From positions 2,542,001-2,606,000 of the forward strand of contig NZ_CP022736.1 of assembly GCF_002257565.1 (NCBI RefSeq): a stretch of 64,000 nucleotides of DNA, in the 5' to 3' direction. The notes under the pieces are model-generated. The model was not told the origin of the DNA and did not search any database. It worked only from the letters and a program-made list of their open reading frames with translations. A program made the position numbers and the translations under genes. Positions 1 through 9,509 of the stretch are shown piece by piece (position 1 is the stretch's first letter; the number at the start of each line of letters is the position of its first letter). This DNA is from Herbaspirillum sp. meg3 (lineage in GTDB: Bacteria; Pseudomonadota; Gammaproteobacteria; Burkholderiales; Burkholderiaceae_D).

Positions 1-1289
1 ACCGAAACGTTGATCAGGGTTTTGATCTCTTTGGCGGCAGCAGCCGATCGATGAGCCAGACTGCGCACTTCGGTGGCGACGACGGCAAATCCGCGGCCTT
101 GCTCACCGGCGCGCGCCGCCTCGACAGCTGCGTTAAGAGCAAGGATGTTGGTCTGGAATGCGATGCTGTCAATGATTCCGATGATGTCGACAATGCGTTT
201 TGCGGAGTCGCTGATTTCGCCCATGGTCGTAGTGACCTTATGCACCACTTCACCGCCGGCAATCGCGACTTCGGATGCCGTCGATGCGGACTTGTTGGCT
301 TGCATGGCGTTTTCAGCATTCTGCCGCACTGTGGCAGCCAATTCCTCCATGCTGGCAGCCGTCTCTTCAAGACTGGATGCTTGTGCTTCCGTGCGACCGG
401 ACAAGTCCATGTTGCCCTTGGCGATTTCTTTCGTCGAGACCTGAATCGAATCTACGTTTGCGCGGACATCGCCGATGATGGCAACCAGGTTGACCGTCAT
501 TTGTTGCAGAGCGCGCAGTAACTGACCGGTATCGTCTTTGCGAGAAGAAGCGAATTTACTGGACAGATCGCCGCCGGCAATCGACCGGGCTACGTCTGTT
601 GCCAGCTTCAGCGGCTGTGAAATCGACGTCAGCAGAGAATGCCAGAAGTACAGAATCACGACTGCGCCGCCCAGTGTTGCACCACCAATCCAGTAAGCAC
701 CGGTGTTGCCTTGCATTCCTGTGCGCAAATTGGCGCCGCCCAGTCCAAGGAGAAGCACGATCATGAAGCTCATGATGAGGCCGATGCGCAATGTCAGAGA
801 GATGTCCCGCAAGTTCCGGACGCGTGCAAGTACGCCGGTGCTGACAACCTCGCCCTGACGGATGGCGTAACCCTTGGCCTTGCCGTCCTTGAACATCCGG
901 TAAGCCTTGCCTGCCTCCGCAACCTGTTGAGAGGAGGGCTTGGTGCGCACCGACATGTACCCGACGGGTTTTCCGTTCTCGCGGATGGGGGTGACATTGG
1001 CCAGGACCCAGTAGTAATCGCCATTTTTACAGCGATTTTTGACCAGGCCAGTCCATGGGACGCCCAATTTAAGGGTCGCCCACATGTCGGCAAACGCCTC
1101 AACGGGCATGTCCGGATGCCGCACGATATTTTGTGGGGCACCGATCAGTTCGGCCTCGGTAAAGCCGCTTACTTCCAGGAAGTAAGGGTTGACGTACTGG
1201 ATATTTCCTTGCAAGTCGGTTTTGGAAACAATCGACTCACCGTCTTTAAAGGGATGTTCGTTGTTGGTGACGGGCAGATTGGTACGCAT
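1..1289 (-). CDS. Aer-like methyl-accepting chemotaxis protein, 3' end cut by window
   Basis: The reading frame starts at the ATG at 1289 (MRTNLPVTNNEHPF) and runs off the left edge. The N-terminus is a PAS domain of the Aer type (about residues 20-130, with DLQGNIQYVNPYF and IVRHPDMP), which in Aer binds FAD and senses redox state. Two membrane segments follow (about residues 167-185 and 198-216), then a HAMP region and the MCP signalling domain, whose hairpin tip is recognisable (SIAFQTNILALNAAVEAAR). The last residues before the edge are AAAKEIKTLINVS, so the C-terminus is missing. It follows a CheV gene and another MCP on the same strand, with an 82-base gap to CheV. An energy-taxis role is inferred from the PAS domain; no ligand residue was verified. 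Confidence 0.9.
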   Translation of the reverse strand, partial: MRTNLPVTNNEHPFKDGESIVSKTDLQGNIQYVNPYFLEVSGFTEAELIGAPQNIVRHPDMPVEAFADMWATLKLGVPWTGLVKNRCKNGDYYWVLANVTPIRENGKPVGYMSVRTKPSSQQVAEAGKAYRMFKDGKAKGYAIRQGEVVSTGVLARVRNLRDISLTLRIGLIMSFMIVLLLGLGGANLRTGMQGNTGAYWIGGATLGGAVVILYFWHSLLTSISQPLKLATDVARSIAGGDLSSKFASSRKDDTGQLLRALQQMTVNLVAIIGDVRANVDSIQVSTKEIAKGNMDLSGRTEAQASSLEETAASMEELAATVRQNAENAMQANKSASTASEVAIAGGEVVHKVTTTMGEISDSAKRIVDIIGIIDSIAFQTNILALNAAVEAARAGEQGRGFAVVATEVRSLAHRSAAAAKEIKTLINVS

Positions 1290-1371
1290 TCAGTACTCCC
1301 TGTTCAAGTGGTGTTCGGATGGGGACTCGCTTTTGGTGATGTTTGTCTCGTTTGTGATTCAGCCGATGACG

Positions 1372-2370
1372 TCAGGCCGGAACAGCGTGCAAGTTGGTTG
1401 CAGGTACGGCGGCGGATTTTTGCAGGGCGGTTTTAATGGTCGCTGCCAGTTCCTCGACTGCAAACTTGGCAACATAGCCGTCCGCTCCGACGCTGCGTAC
1501 GTGATCTTCATTTGCAGATCCGGACAGGGAAGAGTGGATGACGACCGGGATGCTTTTCAAGCGAGGATCGGCTTTCACGTTTCTGGTAAGCGTAAAGCCG
1601 TCCATCTCCGGCATTTCCAGATCGGTAAGAATCAAGGCAACCCGGTCGCCGATTGGCGTACCGGCCTGTTTTGATTCTGCGGCGATGGATTGCAGCTTTT
1701 CCCAGGCTTCCTTGCCGGTCTTTGTCATGATGTACGGCAGACCGAGTGTTTCCAGTCCGTGCTCAATGAGCGAGCGTGCCACTTTGGAGTCGTCTGCTGC
1801 AAGCACAACCGCCCCAGGCTTGATCATGGACTGCAGTGAGGTGACCTGCGTTTCGTTGAGTGCCTTTTGAATCGGCGATGTCATATGCAGAATCTGCTCC
1901 ACGTCCAGCACTTGCACCAGATGTCCGCCTTCGCCTTCAGAGTCCAGGCGTGCGATGCTGGTGACGATGTCGCCACCGGCGCGGGATTCCGCAGACAGTA
2001 CCTGGCTCCAGTCAAGGCGAACTATTTCTTCGACCGACTCGACCGCAAATGCTTGCGTGCTGCGTGCGTACTCGGTAATCAACAGAATATTGAGGCCGGT
2101 GCGCGGCGTGCAGCCGGCGACTGCAGGCAGATCGATGACTGAGATCACTTGACCGCGGATATTGACCATTCCCAGCACGGGTGACTGCGTTCCCGCTGCT
2201 TTGGTGATAGGCATCATCGGTACAATTTCCCGAATCTTGAATACATTGATACCGAACAGCTCGCCGGGAGTATCTTCCGTGCCGCCACCGAGGCGAAACA
2301 AAAGCAATTCGAATTTGTTGCTGCTGGTGAGATTCGTACGTTCGTCGATTTCTTTTTGAAATGCATCCAT
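1372..2370 (-). CDS. cheV: CheV-type chemotaxis coupling protein (CheW + receiver)
   Basis: The 332-residue protein has an N-terminal CheW-like coupling domain (about residues 18-155, with NVFKIREIVPMMPITK and VLGMVNIRGQVISVIDL) and a C-terminal receiver domain (about 180-310) with the phosphoacceptor aspartate in LILTDLEMPEMDGF. This is the standard CheV layout. CheV couples receptors to CheA, and phosphorylation of its receiver tunes that coupling. It sits between two receptor genes on the same strand, 101 bases after the upstream MCP and 82 bases before the Aer-like MCP, which suggests one transcription unit. No other che genes lie in the window. Confidence 0.93.
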   Translation of the reverse strand: MDAFQKEIDERTNLTSSNKFELLLFRLGGGTEDTPGELFGINVFKIREIVPMMPITKAAGTQSPVLGMVNIRGQVISVIDLPAVAGCTPRTGLNILLITEYARSTQAFAVESVEEIVRLDWSQVLSAESRAGGDIVTSIARLDSEGEGGHLVQVLDVEQILHMTSPIQKALNETQVTSLQSMIKPGAVVLAADDSKVARSLIEHGLETLGLPYIMTKTGKEAWEKLQSIAAESKQAGTPIGDRVALILTDLEMPEMDGFTLTRNVKADPRLKSIPVVIHSSLSGSANEDHVRSVGADGYVAKFAVEELAATIKTALQKSAAVPATNLHAVPA

Positions 2371-2471
2371 GGAAGCCTCAAGGTTATATGTGGCAGACGG
2401 GACTATGTGTCTGCTTTGCTTTGCTTTGCGTCGTCTGGTGTCCTATCGGCTTCGATCGGACGTGATTTGCT

Positions 2472-4181
2472 TTAAAACTGCTCCCAGGAGCCATGCATGT
2501 CATCGGTCGCGGTGGCAACTTGCTTTTGCGCCAACGATCGGATGTCTTTGCGTGGAAGCTGAGCTACACGAGGGGTAATGTCGATACTGCGATGGCTTTG
2601 ATGCGGAGCAGTATTCAACATTAAGCCGTCGTTATGGCTCAGCTTGAACACGCCGACTGCAAGTGACAAGCGACCGGCCTGGTCTTGCAAAGACTGGGCT
2701 GCGGCAGCAGCTTCTTCGACCAGCGCGGCGTTCTGCTGAGTCACTTCGTCCATTTGTGCGATGGCTTGATTGATCTGCTCAAGGCCGCTGCTTTGTTCAA
2801 CACTTGCCGCTGAAATTTCTCCCACAATGTCGGTCACACGTTTGACGCTGGCTACCACTTCATCCATCGTCGCACCGGCCTGAGCCACCAATTTACTGCC
2901 GTCGTCGACTTTGGAGACGGAGTTATCAATCAGGGTTTTGATTTCTTTGGCTGCGGCTGCCGAACGTTGCGCGAGATTGCGAACCTCTGAAGCAACAACT
3001 GCAAAACCACGACCTTGTTCGCCAGCACGGGCTGCTTCTACTGCGGCATTCAGGGCAAGGATGTTGGTCTGGAAGGCAATGCTGTCAATGACGCTGATGA
3101 TGTCCACAATCTTGCGGGAGGACTCATTGATGGCATCCATCGTGCTGACCACTTTTCCGACAACATTGCCGCCCTGGACGGCAACCTCGGAAGCGGAGAC
3201 TGCCAGCTGATTGGCCTGACGGGCGTTGTCTGCATTTTGTTTTACGGTCGACGTCAGTTCTTCCATGGCGGATGCGGTTTCTTCCAGCGAGCCTGCTTGT
3301 TCTTCGGTACGCGAAGACAGATCCAGGTTGCCGGCCGCGATTTCACCGGAGGCGGTATTGATGGTATCAGTACTGGTGCGCACTTCACCGACGATTTTGA
3401 GCAAATTGTCATTCATGGACTTGAGCGCCAGCATGAGTTCGCCTGTTTCGTCCTTGCTATGGGCTTCGATGTCCGCGGTCAAATCTCCGGCGGCGACTCT
3501 TTTCGCGACGCCGAGAGCTTCACCTAAGGGGCGCGAGACGATTTTTGCAATCCATACTGCAAGACACAACGAGAGCGCAATGGCTGCGATCAGGAATCCC
3601 GAGATTAATACCTTGGCGCTGGCGTACGTCTGGGCAGATAACTGATTCGACGCTGTCGCACCTTTTTCATTGACAATCACCAGCTTTTCCACCAAGTCCA
3701 TCGCTTCGCGATATGAGGCGGTCGACACGCCGTTGAGCAAGACGAGAGCTTCGTCTTTCTTGCCGGTAGCGACTAATTTCATGATCTTCGGATGTTCGTC
3801 CACAAAAGTCTGAATTTGCTTTTCGGCCTGTGGATAGATGGCTTTCTCTTCTGGTTCCGAGATTTGCTCGGTATAGAGTTTTTGACTGCGAATGATAAGG
3901 GCAAGCTGATTGGTGGCATTTTTATCGGCTTCGGCAGCGCGTTCCGGAGTGAGCGCGGAAATATGTTGAAGCTCAAAGCTGCGTAAACGGGACAAGGTCA
4001 GTTTGAGATCGGCGAGCGTACGAATACTGGGTAGCCAATTAGATGCAATTTCGTTGGATGCCTGATTGACCTTATCAAGCTGCATCAATGCAAAGCCTCC
4101 CAATGCTGTAACAAGCAAGAGGATGGCTGAAAAAGACAAAATCAGTTTTTTGGCAATTTTCAGATCGTAGAACCATTTCAT
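2472..4181 (-). CDS. Methyl-accepting chemotaxis protein (Tsr/Tar-like)
   Basis: The start at 4181 (MKWFYDLKIAKKL) is preferred over a start 87 bases upstream because GGGAGA lies just before it. The 569-residue protein has a first membrane segment at about residues 9-32, a periplasmic four-helix-bundle ligand domain, a second membrane segment at about 190-212 (ISGFLIAAIALSLCLAVWI), a HAMP domain and a full signalling domain with the conserved tip (SIAFQTNILALNAAVEAAR). The extreme C-terminus is SWEQF, matching the xWxxF pattern of the CheR/CheB tether pentapeptide (NWETF in Tsr), so it is probably a high-abundance receptor that assists methylation of others. The ligand cannot be read from sequence. 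Confidence 0.93.
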   Translation of the reverse strand: MKWFYDLKIAKKLILSFSAILLLVTALGGFALMQLDKVNQASNEIASNWLPSIRTLADLKLTLSRLRSFELQHISALTPERAAEADKNATNQLALIIRSQKLYTEQISEPEEKAIYPQAEKQIQTFVDEHPKIMKLVATGKKDEALVLLNGVSTASYREAMDLVEKLVIVNEKGATASNQLSAQTYASAKVLISGFLIAAIALSLCLAVWIAKIVSRPLGEALGVAKRVAAGDLTADIEAHSKDETGELMLALKSMNDNLLKIVGEVRTSTDTINTASGEIAAGNLDLSSRTEEQAGSLEETASAMEELTSTVKQNADNARQANQLAVSASEVAVQGGNVVGKVVSTMDAINESSRKIVDIISVIDSIAFQTNILALNAAVEAARAGEQGRGFAVVASEVRNLAQRSAAAAKEIKTLIDNSVSKVDDGSKLVAQAGATMDEVVASVKRVTDIVGEISAASVEQSSGLEQINQAIAQMDEVTQQNAALVEEAAAAAQSLQDQAGRLSLAVGVFKLSHNDGLMLNTAPHQSHRSIDITPRVAQLPRKDIRSLAQKQVATATDDMHGSWEQF

Positions 4182-4412
4182 GTGAATCTCCCGAGGCCGA
4201 CTATCGATGGAATATTGTCGAGTGGCGATGTGCATCACATGCTTGTTGCGCCAAATTCGACGCAACAATTATAACAATTTTATTGAATTAATTAAATATT
4301 TGTTTTATTTGTTTTATTTAATTGTTCAATTTCTCTCGATGTTGATCGTTCGTTTTCAGCCTGCTTAAGCAGCAGGAGAAGATTTTGACTCTGAAGGGCG
4401 GTCTGTGCCTCA
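4182..4412 (-). promoter_or_regulatory. AT-rich upstream region of the MCP-cheV-MCP operon
   Basis: This 231-base gap holds a strongly AT-rich stretch (about 4262-4330) in an otherwise GC-rich window. Read on the minus strand it contains a perfect -10 hexamer TATAAT (4268-4273) preceded at 17 bases by TTTAAT, which could be the operon promoter. The stretch also contains the short direct repeat TTTGTTTTA and inverted repeats around CAATTTTATTG. I see no sigma-28 flagellar promoter here. A transcription terminator for the kinase ending at 4413 may lie in the same stretch, but I cannot define its stem. Confidence 0.4.
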
Positions 4413-6707
4413 TCAGTTCTCGGTGGAAGCGTCCTGCGGCGCTCTTGGCAGCCAGCGCTCGACGATTGCCAGAAATGCCGCTGCAGTGAAAGGCTTGGGC
4501 AGATAGTCATCCATGCCGGCCGCGAGGCAACGCTCACGATCTCCTTCGATCACGCTGGCGGTCAGCGCGATGATGGGGAGGTGCGGGAGTCCTTTGGAGG
4601 CTTCCCACTCGCGCAGAAGGCGCGTGGCTTCGTAGCCATCCATCATGGGCATCATGCAGTCCATCAGCACCAGGTCGTAATGCTCCTGTTTCATGGCAGC
4701 CAGGGCTTCGGCGCCGTTTTCTGCTTCACTGACGCGATAACCTTTCTTTGTCAACAACATGCGCGCCAGTTGCCGGTTGATCAGCGTATCTTCGGTCACC
4801 AGAATATGCGCAGCAGCATCCACGGAGGGAGGCGCAGAGGAAGGCTGCGGGGAGGGTATGTTGTCTTTATTGAGATTGTCGTCGTCGGCACGTGCCGTCG
4901 GCACAGATGTGATTCCTTCCGCTCCTGCGGGTAACAGTTTGGCTCCGTCGGAGGAGCTGACTTTGCGGCAGGGGACTTCGAAGCGAAAAGTCGTTCCTTT
5001 TTCCGCCTCACTCTCGCAGGATATCTTGCCCTGCATCAGCTCTACCAGTCGCTTGCAGATAGATAGCCCCAGTCCGGTGCCGCCGTATTTTCTGCTAATG
5101 GAGCTATCGGCCTGGCTAAACGGCTGGAATAGCCTTGCTTGCTGCTCAACGCCGATACCTATGCCGGTATCAGAAACTGCGTAGTGCAATATGACCATCC
5201 CGGGACGTGTCGCATCGGAGATGCATTGCAGCGAGACATTTACATACCCGGATGCAGTGAACTTGATGGCATTGCTCAGCAGATTCCCCAGCACCTGGCG
5301 AATGTGTGCAGAGCCGCCTTCGACCTCGGCTGCAGCGGATTGGCCGATCTGAATGTCGATGCGGAGGTTTTTTTTCTGCGCCGTAGCACGATGCAGCGCT
5401 ACCACGTCGTTGAGCAACTGCGAAGGAGAGAAAATGCTGTTCTCACAGTCCATGCGCCCGGATTCGATTTTGGAAAAATCGAGAACTTCGTTGATGATGC
5501 GCATCAGTTCTGAGGTGGCAAGATGGACTTGCCGGGCATAACTGTGCTGCACCTTGTCGAGATTTGTGTCGAGCAATAGCTCGCTCATTCCAAGAATGCC
5601 GTTCATCGGTGTGCGGATCTCGTGACTCATCATTGCGAGGAACCGTGATTTTGCCTGGTTAGAGGCGTCGGCCTGTTCTCGGAGTATCGCTGCCGCGACA
5701 GCATCTTCTTCGCGTCGCCTGAGTATGATTGCCATGAAACTGAACGCAATCAACAGCACCAGCATGCTGGCGCCGGCAATAGCGCCCAGGACGCGCATGG
5801 CGCGTAACCAACTGTCCCGAAAGCCGCTTTCAGTGATGCTGACTTTGATGCTCATCGGCGTGCGCCGGACTGTGCGTTGAGAAGATATATCCGGCGTGTC
5901 ACTGGGCACGCCTGCAAGCAATCTGTTTGCAGGAGCAGCTTTTGTGTCGTCAAAATCTGCGGCCTTGTTTGTTTCGCTGTCGCCGGTTTGCTGCGGCCAG
6001 CCTACCAGCAAATTATGGGCGCCTCCGAAAAGTGCAATGGATACGTGTTTCTCCAGGCTGATACTTTTGAAAAAATTGGTAAAAAAATCGCACGAGATAG
6101 CAACCAGAGCAATCCCGGCCATATTGCCGCGGGCATCATTGATGCGACGGCTCAGGTAAAACGTCCACGCTTGGCTGCTCCGATTACGCACCGCAGCGCT
6201 GTAGAAGATCTCATCGGTGTTGTGTCTGACGTGATAGAGATAATAGTCTCGGTCGCTCACGTTGATGCCGCTTGTGGGGAGTGGCCGTGTCAGCGCGAGG
6301 ACGCTGCCGTCGGCGGCAACAATTGCCGCGCCGGAAATCTGGGGGAGCCCGCTGATCTTGTCGCGCATCATTTGACTGATGGCTGGGTGGGAAGCGGCTG
6401 CACGAAAAGTTCGATCATCCTTGGCGCCGGCCCGGGACAACTGGCTTATATCGTCAAGCACCAGAGTGGAAGAGGCCATTGTCTGCGCTGCGTTCTCTGC
6501 CAGCACCAGCGAAAGATTATCGATATCCTCCTGCCAGTCATCGGTGGCCCAGTTGTAGAGGATGGAGCTCGCGCTTAAAGTGGCTATGCCGAGAAGGATA
6601 AGCAATAGTGCGCCGATTGTCAGTGTGACGCGGCGCGCGCTGCGCCCCAGCCATAACAATGGATGCAGGACAGCAAAAAGGAGAGAGGTGGTGGAGCGCG
6701 TCGGCAT
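4413..6707 (-). CDS. Hybrid sensor histidine kinase with receiver domain
   Basis: The 764-residue protein has membrane segments at about residues 28-52 and 305-330 flanking a periplasmic sensor of the Cache type. No HAMP domain is evident. The HisKA domain carries the phosphoacceptor in MMSHEIRTPMNG (His near residue 361), followed by the HATPase_c domain (VSDTGIGIG and YGGTGLGLSICKRL) and a C-terminal receiver with Asp in LVLMDCMMPMMDGYE (near residue 682). It begins five bases after the stop of the free Hpt gene and is the last gene of a four-gene minus-strand operon. A phosphorelay kinase to its own receiver, to the neighbouring Hpt protein and on to the operon's DNA-binding receiver protein is a reasonable inference. 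The stimulus is unknown. Confidence 0.92.
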   Translation of the reverse strand: MPTRSTTSLLFAVLHPLLWLGRSARRVTLTIGALLLILLGIATLSASSILYNWATDDWQEDIDNLSLVLAENAAQTMASSTLVLDDISQLSRAGAKDDRTFRAAASHPAISQMMRDKISGLPQISGAAIVAADGSVLALTRPLPTSGINVSDRDYYLYHVRHNTDEIFYSAAVRNRSSQAWTFYLSRRINDARGNMAGIALVAISCDFFTNFFKSISLEKHVSIALFGGAHNLLVGWPQQTGDSETNKAADFDDTKAAPANRLLAGVPSDTPDISSQRTVRRTPMSIKVSITESGFRDSWLRAMRVLGAIAGASMLVLLIAFSFMAIILRRREEDAVAAAILREQADASNQAKSRFLAMMSHEIRTPMNGILGMSELLLDTNLDKVQHSYARQVHLATSELMRIINEVLDFSKIESGRMDCENSIFSPSQLLNDVVALHRATAQKKNLRIDIQIGQSAAAEVEGGSAHIRQVLGNLLSNAIKFTASGYVNVSLQCISDATRPGMVILHYAVSDTGIGIGVEQQARLFQPFSQADSSISRKYGGTGLGLSICKRLVELMQGKISCESEAEKGTTFRFEVPCRKVSSSDGAKLLPAGAEGITSVPTARADDDNLNKDNIPSPQPSSAPPSVDAAAHILVTEDTLINRQLARMLLTKKGYRVSEAENGAEALAAMKQEHYDLVLMDCMMPMMDGYEATRLLREWEASKGLPHLPIIALTASVIEGDRERCLAAGMDDYLPKPFTAAAFLAIVERWLPRAPQDASTEN

Positions 6708-6712
6708 CGAAA

Positions 6713-7105
6713 CTAGCCGGCGCGAGAATCATCGGAACATCCCGCCGATTTCTGGAAGTGCCGGATACTGAGGTGTACTTCGGCGATCGTCTCTTTATAG
6801 ACTTGCGCGAGGTCTGCCCAAAGCGCATGGATTTCTCCCAGCGACGCCGTACGCGACAATGCTTCAATGCGTCCCAACATGGTCGCCAGTTGATCTGCGC
6901 CAATCAGCGCAACCGTTCCTTTGAGCGAATGGCTTTGGAGTGTGACGTCAGCAGCCTGACCCGCCGCAATGGCATGGTGCAGGCGCTCATACATGGGCGG
7001 AGCGATATCAAGAAAGGTCGCGGACAGTTCCAGAAAAGTCGGAATGTCTTGCCCTGCGGCATCCAGAAGTACTGCCGGATTGATATGCTGATAGCGTGGC
7101 ATCAT
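6713..7105 (-). CDS. Hpt domain phosphotransfer protein
   Basis: The 130-residue protein is a single histidine phosphotransfer domain. The active-site motif is LQSHSLKGTVALIGA (His near residue 79), matching the HxxKG pattern. Helical segments before it (FLELSATFLDIAPPMYERLHHAI) and after it (LATMLGRIEAL) complete the four-helix bundle. The C-terminal tail is Ser/Asp rich. It lies between two kinase genes on the same strand, 36 bases after the upstream kinase and five bases before the hybrid kinase, so it is probably the shuttle between kinase and receiver domains of this operon. Confidence 0.9.
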   Translation of the reverse strand: MMPRYQHINPAVLLDAAGQDIPTFLELSATFLDIAPPMYERLHHAIAAGQAADVTLQSHSLKGTVALIGADQLATMLGRIEALSRTASLGEIHALWADLAQVYKETIAEVHLSIRHFQKSAGCSDDSRAG

Positions 7106-7141
7106 TTGCGCATCCCCCTGTAGCCTCGGTCAGGCTTATTG

Positions 7142-8857
7142 TTATTTTATTGTACGCGTCGCAACGGCTTCTGTGCCGTTCAATAAAGGCAGTTGAAAAG
7201 AAAACGTGCTGCCGGCACCCAGCTCTGATTGGACGCTGATCTCTCCACCCATTAACTCAACCAGCAGGGCGGCAATCGTCAGTCCCAGTCCAGCTCCATC
7301 ATGCGGGCGCGCGGCAGAGTCATCGATTTGAGCGAATTTTTCAAATATCGTATCCAATGCAGCTGCAGGGATCCCTGGGCCGGTGTCGATGATGCTGAAA
7401 CGCAAGTCCTTGCCGACCGCCTCGACACTGAGCTGTACATGGCCTGCAGCAGTGTATTTGCAGGCATTGGTGAGCAACTTATCGAGCACTTGCAGCAACT
7501 TGATCCGGTCGCAACGCAGATAAGGAGGTACATCGTCGGCGATGAAAGAGTTAATCCACAATCCCTTTTTTGCGGCCGCTTCTTCGCAGGCGCTGACAGC
7601 ATTGCGGACGATATCGCTGAGTTTTTCTTCGCTGATATTCAAACTGACTTTTCCTGAGCGCAGGGTGCTCAGTTCCAGCACCGAATCAACCATGCCGAGC
7701 AGGCGCATGCCGCTGTCATGGATGGCGCGCGCGAACTCGCCATGGCGGGTGCCGTTAAAATCTTCCATCAGCGTTTCCGAGTAGCCCAGAATGCCGTTAA
7801 GCGGCGTGCGAAATTCGTGCGACATATTCGACAGGAAATGCAGTTTGGCCTTGCGTGCCAGCACCGCTTCACGGCGGCTCGCGACGAGGTGGCGAATGAG
7901 GATGACCAGCGCAGCCGTCCCGAGAATGATCAGCAACGAGGTCAGGCTGACGAGCGTCAGCGTTTGTGATCGGATGGCACGGTAGCCGTCAAGGCGCTCA
8001 TCGATGTCGATGCCCACCGCCACATACAAGGGATAACTCCCCAGCTTCTGATAGGCATAAAAGCGATCGCGATGGTCGACAACACTTGTGGCTCGCAGCA
8101 AGCCGCTGCCATTCATGCGCATAGCCTTGAATACTTCGCTGAGAGAAATGTCTTGCCCCATTGAATCGTCGTTGCCCACATGACGCACCCGCAGCACACC
8201 GTCATCACCCACCAGGGAAATCGCACCGAACTGGCCGACGTCAACCTTTTTGTACAGGGAAGTGAAATACCCCGGATCCATCGAGGCGATCACCACGCCC
8301 TTGAACCCACCATCAGGCCCGTTAATACGCCGCGTCATCTGCAGGGACCATTTCCCAGACACCCGCCCAAGCAAGGGCTTGCTGATATACAAGCCTGTAT
8401 CCGCAGATTGCATGTGCACCTTGATATGCTCACGGTCGCTCAGGTTCAGCGGCTTAAATGGCTTAGTCGACAGCACGACGTCTGCCTTGTCATCAACGAT
8501 GCTGAAAAGGTTGTAAATATCCGATGGCGCAATGCCGTCCTTTAGCTCTTTATTGATATCGAGCTGCTTTCCCAGGACGTTATAGCGGGAACGAAGAGAG
8601 ACGATCGCCTGATCGGTTGACTCTACGGTACGTGAAGCATGTTCTTTGAATAGCAGAGACAGGCTGATGGCATCACGCTTTGCGCCGGCAATTTCATCGC
8701 GATAGTTTTTGTCCAGTTGCCACCATGTGGTGACCCACAGCCCTGCGATGAGCAAGGCAGCAAAAATGCACAAGATGGCGCCGACATTGACCTCCATGGC
8801 GTCCCTCATTCTTTGCAGGCGGGAGGCCGGTACCGGAACTGGATGTGAAAAGTGCAT
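7142..8857 (-). CDS. Sensor histidine kinase with periplasmic dCache-type domain, no receiver
   Basis: The 571-residue protein has a first membrane segment near residues 27-48, a large periplasmic domain of the double-Cache type (about 50-300, with VVLSTKPFKPLNLSDREH and YPLYVAVGIDIDERL) and a second membrane segment near 305-328. HisKA follows (NMSHEFRTPLNGILG, His near residue 346), then HATPase_c (DTGPGIPAAAL and GAGLGLTIAALLVELMGG). There is no attached receiver or Hpt domain. It lies 31 bases downstream of the DNA-binding/receiver gene and 36 bases upstream of the free Hpt gene. The Cache fold suggests a small extracellular ligand, but none can be named. Confidence 0.91.
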   Translation of the reverse strand: MHFSHPVPVPASRLQRMRDAMEVNVGAILCIFAALLIAGLWVTTWWQLDKNYRDEIAGAKRDAISLSLLFKEHASRTVESTDQAIVSLRSRYNVLGKQLDINKELKDGIAPSDIYNLFSIVDDKADVVLSTKPFKPLNLSDREHIKVHMQSADTGLYISKPLLGRVSGKWSLQMTRRINGPDGGFKGVVIASMDPGYFTSLYKKVDVGQFGAISLVGDDGVLRVRHVGNDDSMGQDISLSEVFKAMRMNGSGLLRATSVVDHRDRFYAYQKLGSYPLYVAVGIDIDERLDGYRAIRSQTLTLVSLTSLLIILGTAALVILIRHLVASRREAVLARKAKLHFLSNMSHEFRTPLNGILGYSETLMEDFNGTRHGEFARAIHDSGMRLLGMVDSVLELSTLRSGKVSLNISEEKLSDIVRNAVSACEEAAAKKGLWINSFIADDVPPYLRCDRIKLLQVLDKLLTNACKYTAAGHVQLSVEAVGKDLRFSIIDTGPGIPAAALDTIFEKFAQIDDSAARPHDGAGLGLTIAALLVELMGGEISVQSELGAGSTFSFQLPLLNGTEAVATRTIK

Positions 8858-8888
8858 GGCGTCGTCTAGTCGTGTAGGTATGAGGCGA

Positions 8889-9509
8889 CTAACTACGCGT
8901 CATGCGGGCTTTCTGAGCGCAGCATGCACGCAGGTAACCGGACAATTCATCATAGTTGACAGGTTTTCTGAAAAACACGACCCCCTCCGGAATGCCGCCT
9001 CGGGCATCGAGTTCTTCCGGCGCCAGGCTCGAAAGAATCGCGATATTGGTATCCGACAGGGATGGATAGCTGAGAATGGTCGAAATGACTTCATAGCCAT
9101 CAATACCATCCATCACGATATCGGCCAGCACGATATCGGGTTTGTTAATGGCGATTTCCACCAGCGCCTGATAGCCGTTTTCGCAAAATGTCGTGGTCGC
9201 CGGCAGATTCCAGGAGGCAATCTTCTTGGCGTAGATATCACGCTGCAGCTTGTTGTCCTCGACCACCAGAATAGATGTCTTCTTGCCCGGAGCGGGCCTG
9301 TCCTGAGGTACTTGCGGGGCGTTAGGCGAAGCCTTGTACGCCTCGACAGCGGCAAGCGGGATGCGTCGGTGTCCGCCTTTTGTTTTCCAGGCTTCAATCA
9401 CACCGGACTCAACCAATTGTTGAACCGACGTCACGGAAATGCCCAATATCTGCGCAGCTTCCTGAGTTGTGCACACCTCGGTTGTTGTCATCGTCATCTT
9501 CCCTGTCAT
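8889..9509 (-). CDS. DNA-binding (excisionase/MerR-like helix-turn-helix) plus receiver response regulator
   Basis: The 206-residue protein begins with a short helix-turn-helix of the excisionase/MerR-like family (EVCTTQEAAQILGISVTSVQQLVESG, then WKTKGGHRRIPLAAVEAY) and ends with a receiver domain (SILVVEDNKLQRDIYAKK, phosphoacceptor in DIVLADIVMDGIDGYE, Lys in FFRKPVNY). This order, HTH first and receiver second, is the reverse of most response regulators. It is the first gene of the minus-strand operon that continues with a kinase, an Hpt protein and a hybrid kinase, so it is the likely transcriptional output of that relay. Starts at 9509, 9497 or 9491 are all possible; an AGGG lies just before the second and third. 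Confidence 0.87.
   Translation of the reverse strand: MTGKMTMTTTEVCTTQEAAQILGISVTSVQQLVESGVIEAWKTKGGHRRIPLAAVEAYKASPNAPQVPQDRPAPGKKTSILVVEDNKLQRDIYAKKIASWNLPATTTFCENGYQALVEIAINKPDIVLADIVMDGIDGYEVISTILSYPSLSDTNIAILSSLAPEELDARGGIPEGVVFFRKPVNYDELSGYLRACCAQKARMTRS

Noticed and set aside
4292..4537. Minus-strand open frame of 81 residues across the AT-rich region.
   Set aside because: It overlaps the end of the hybrid kinase in another frame, has a Thr/Asn/Lys-rich AT-driven tail and no ribosome-binding site.
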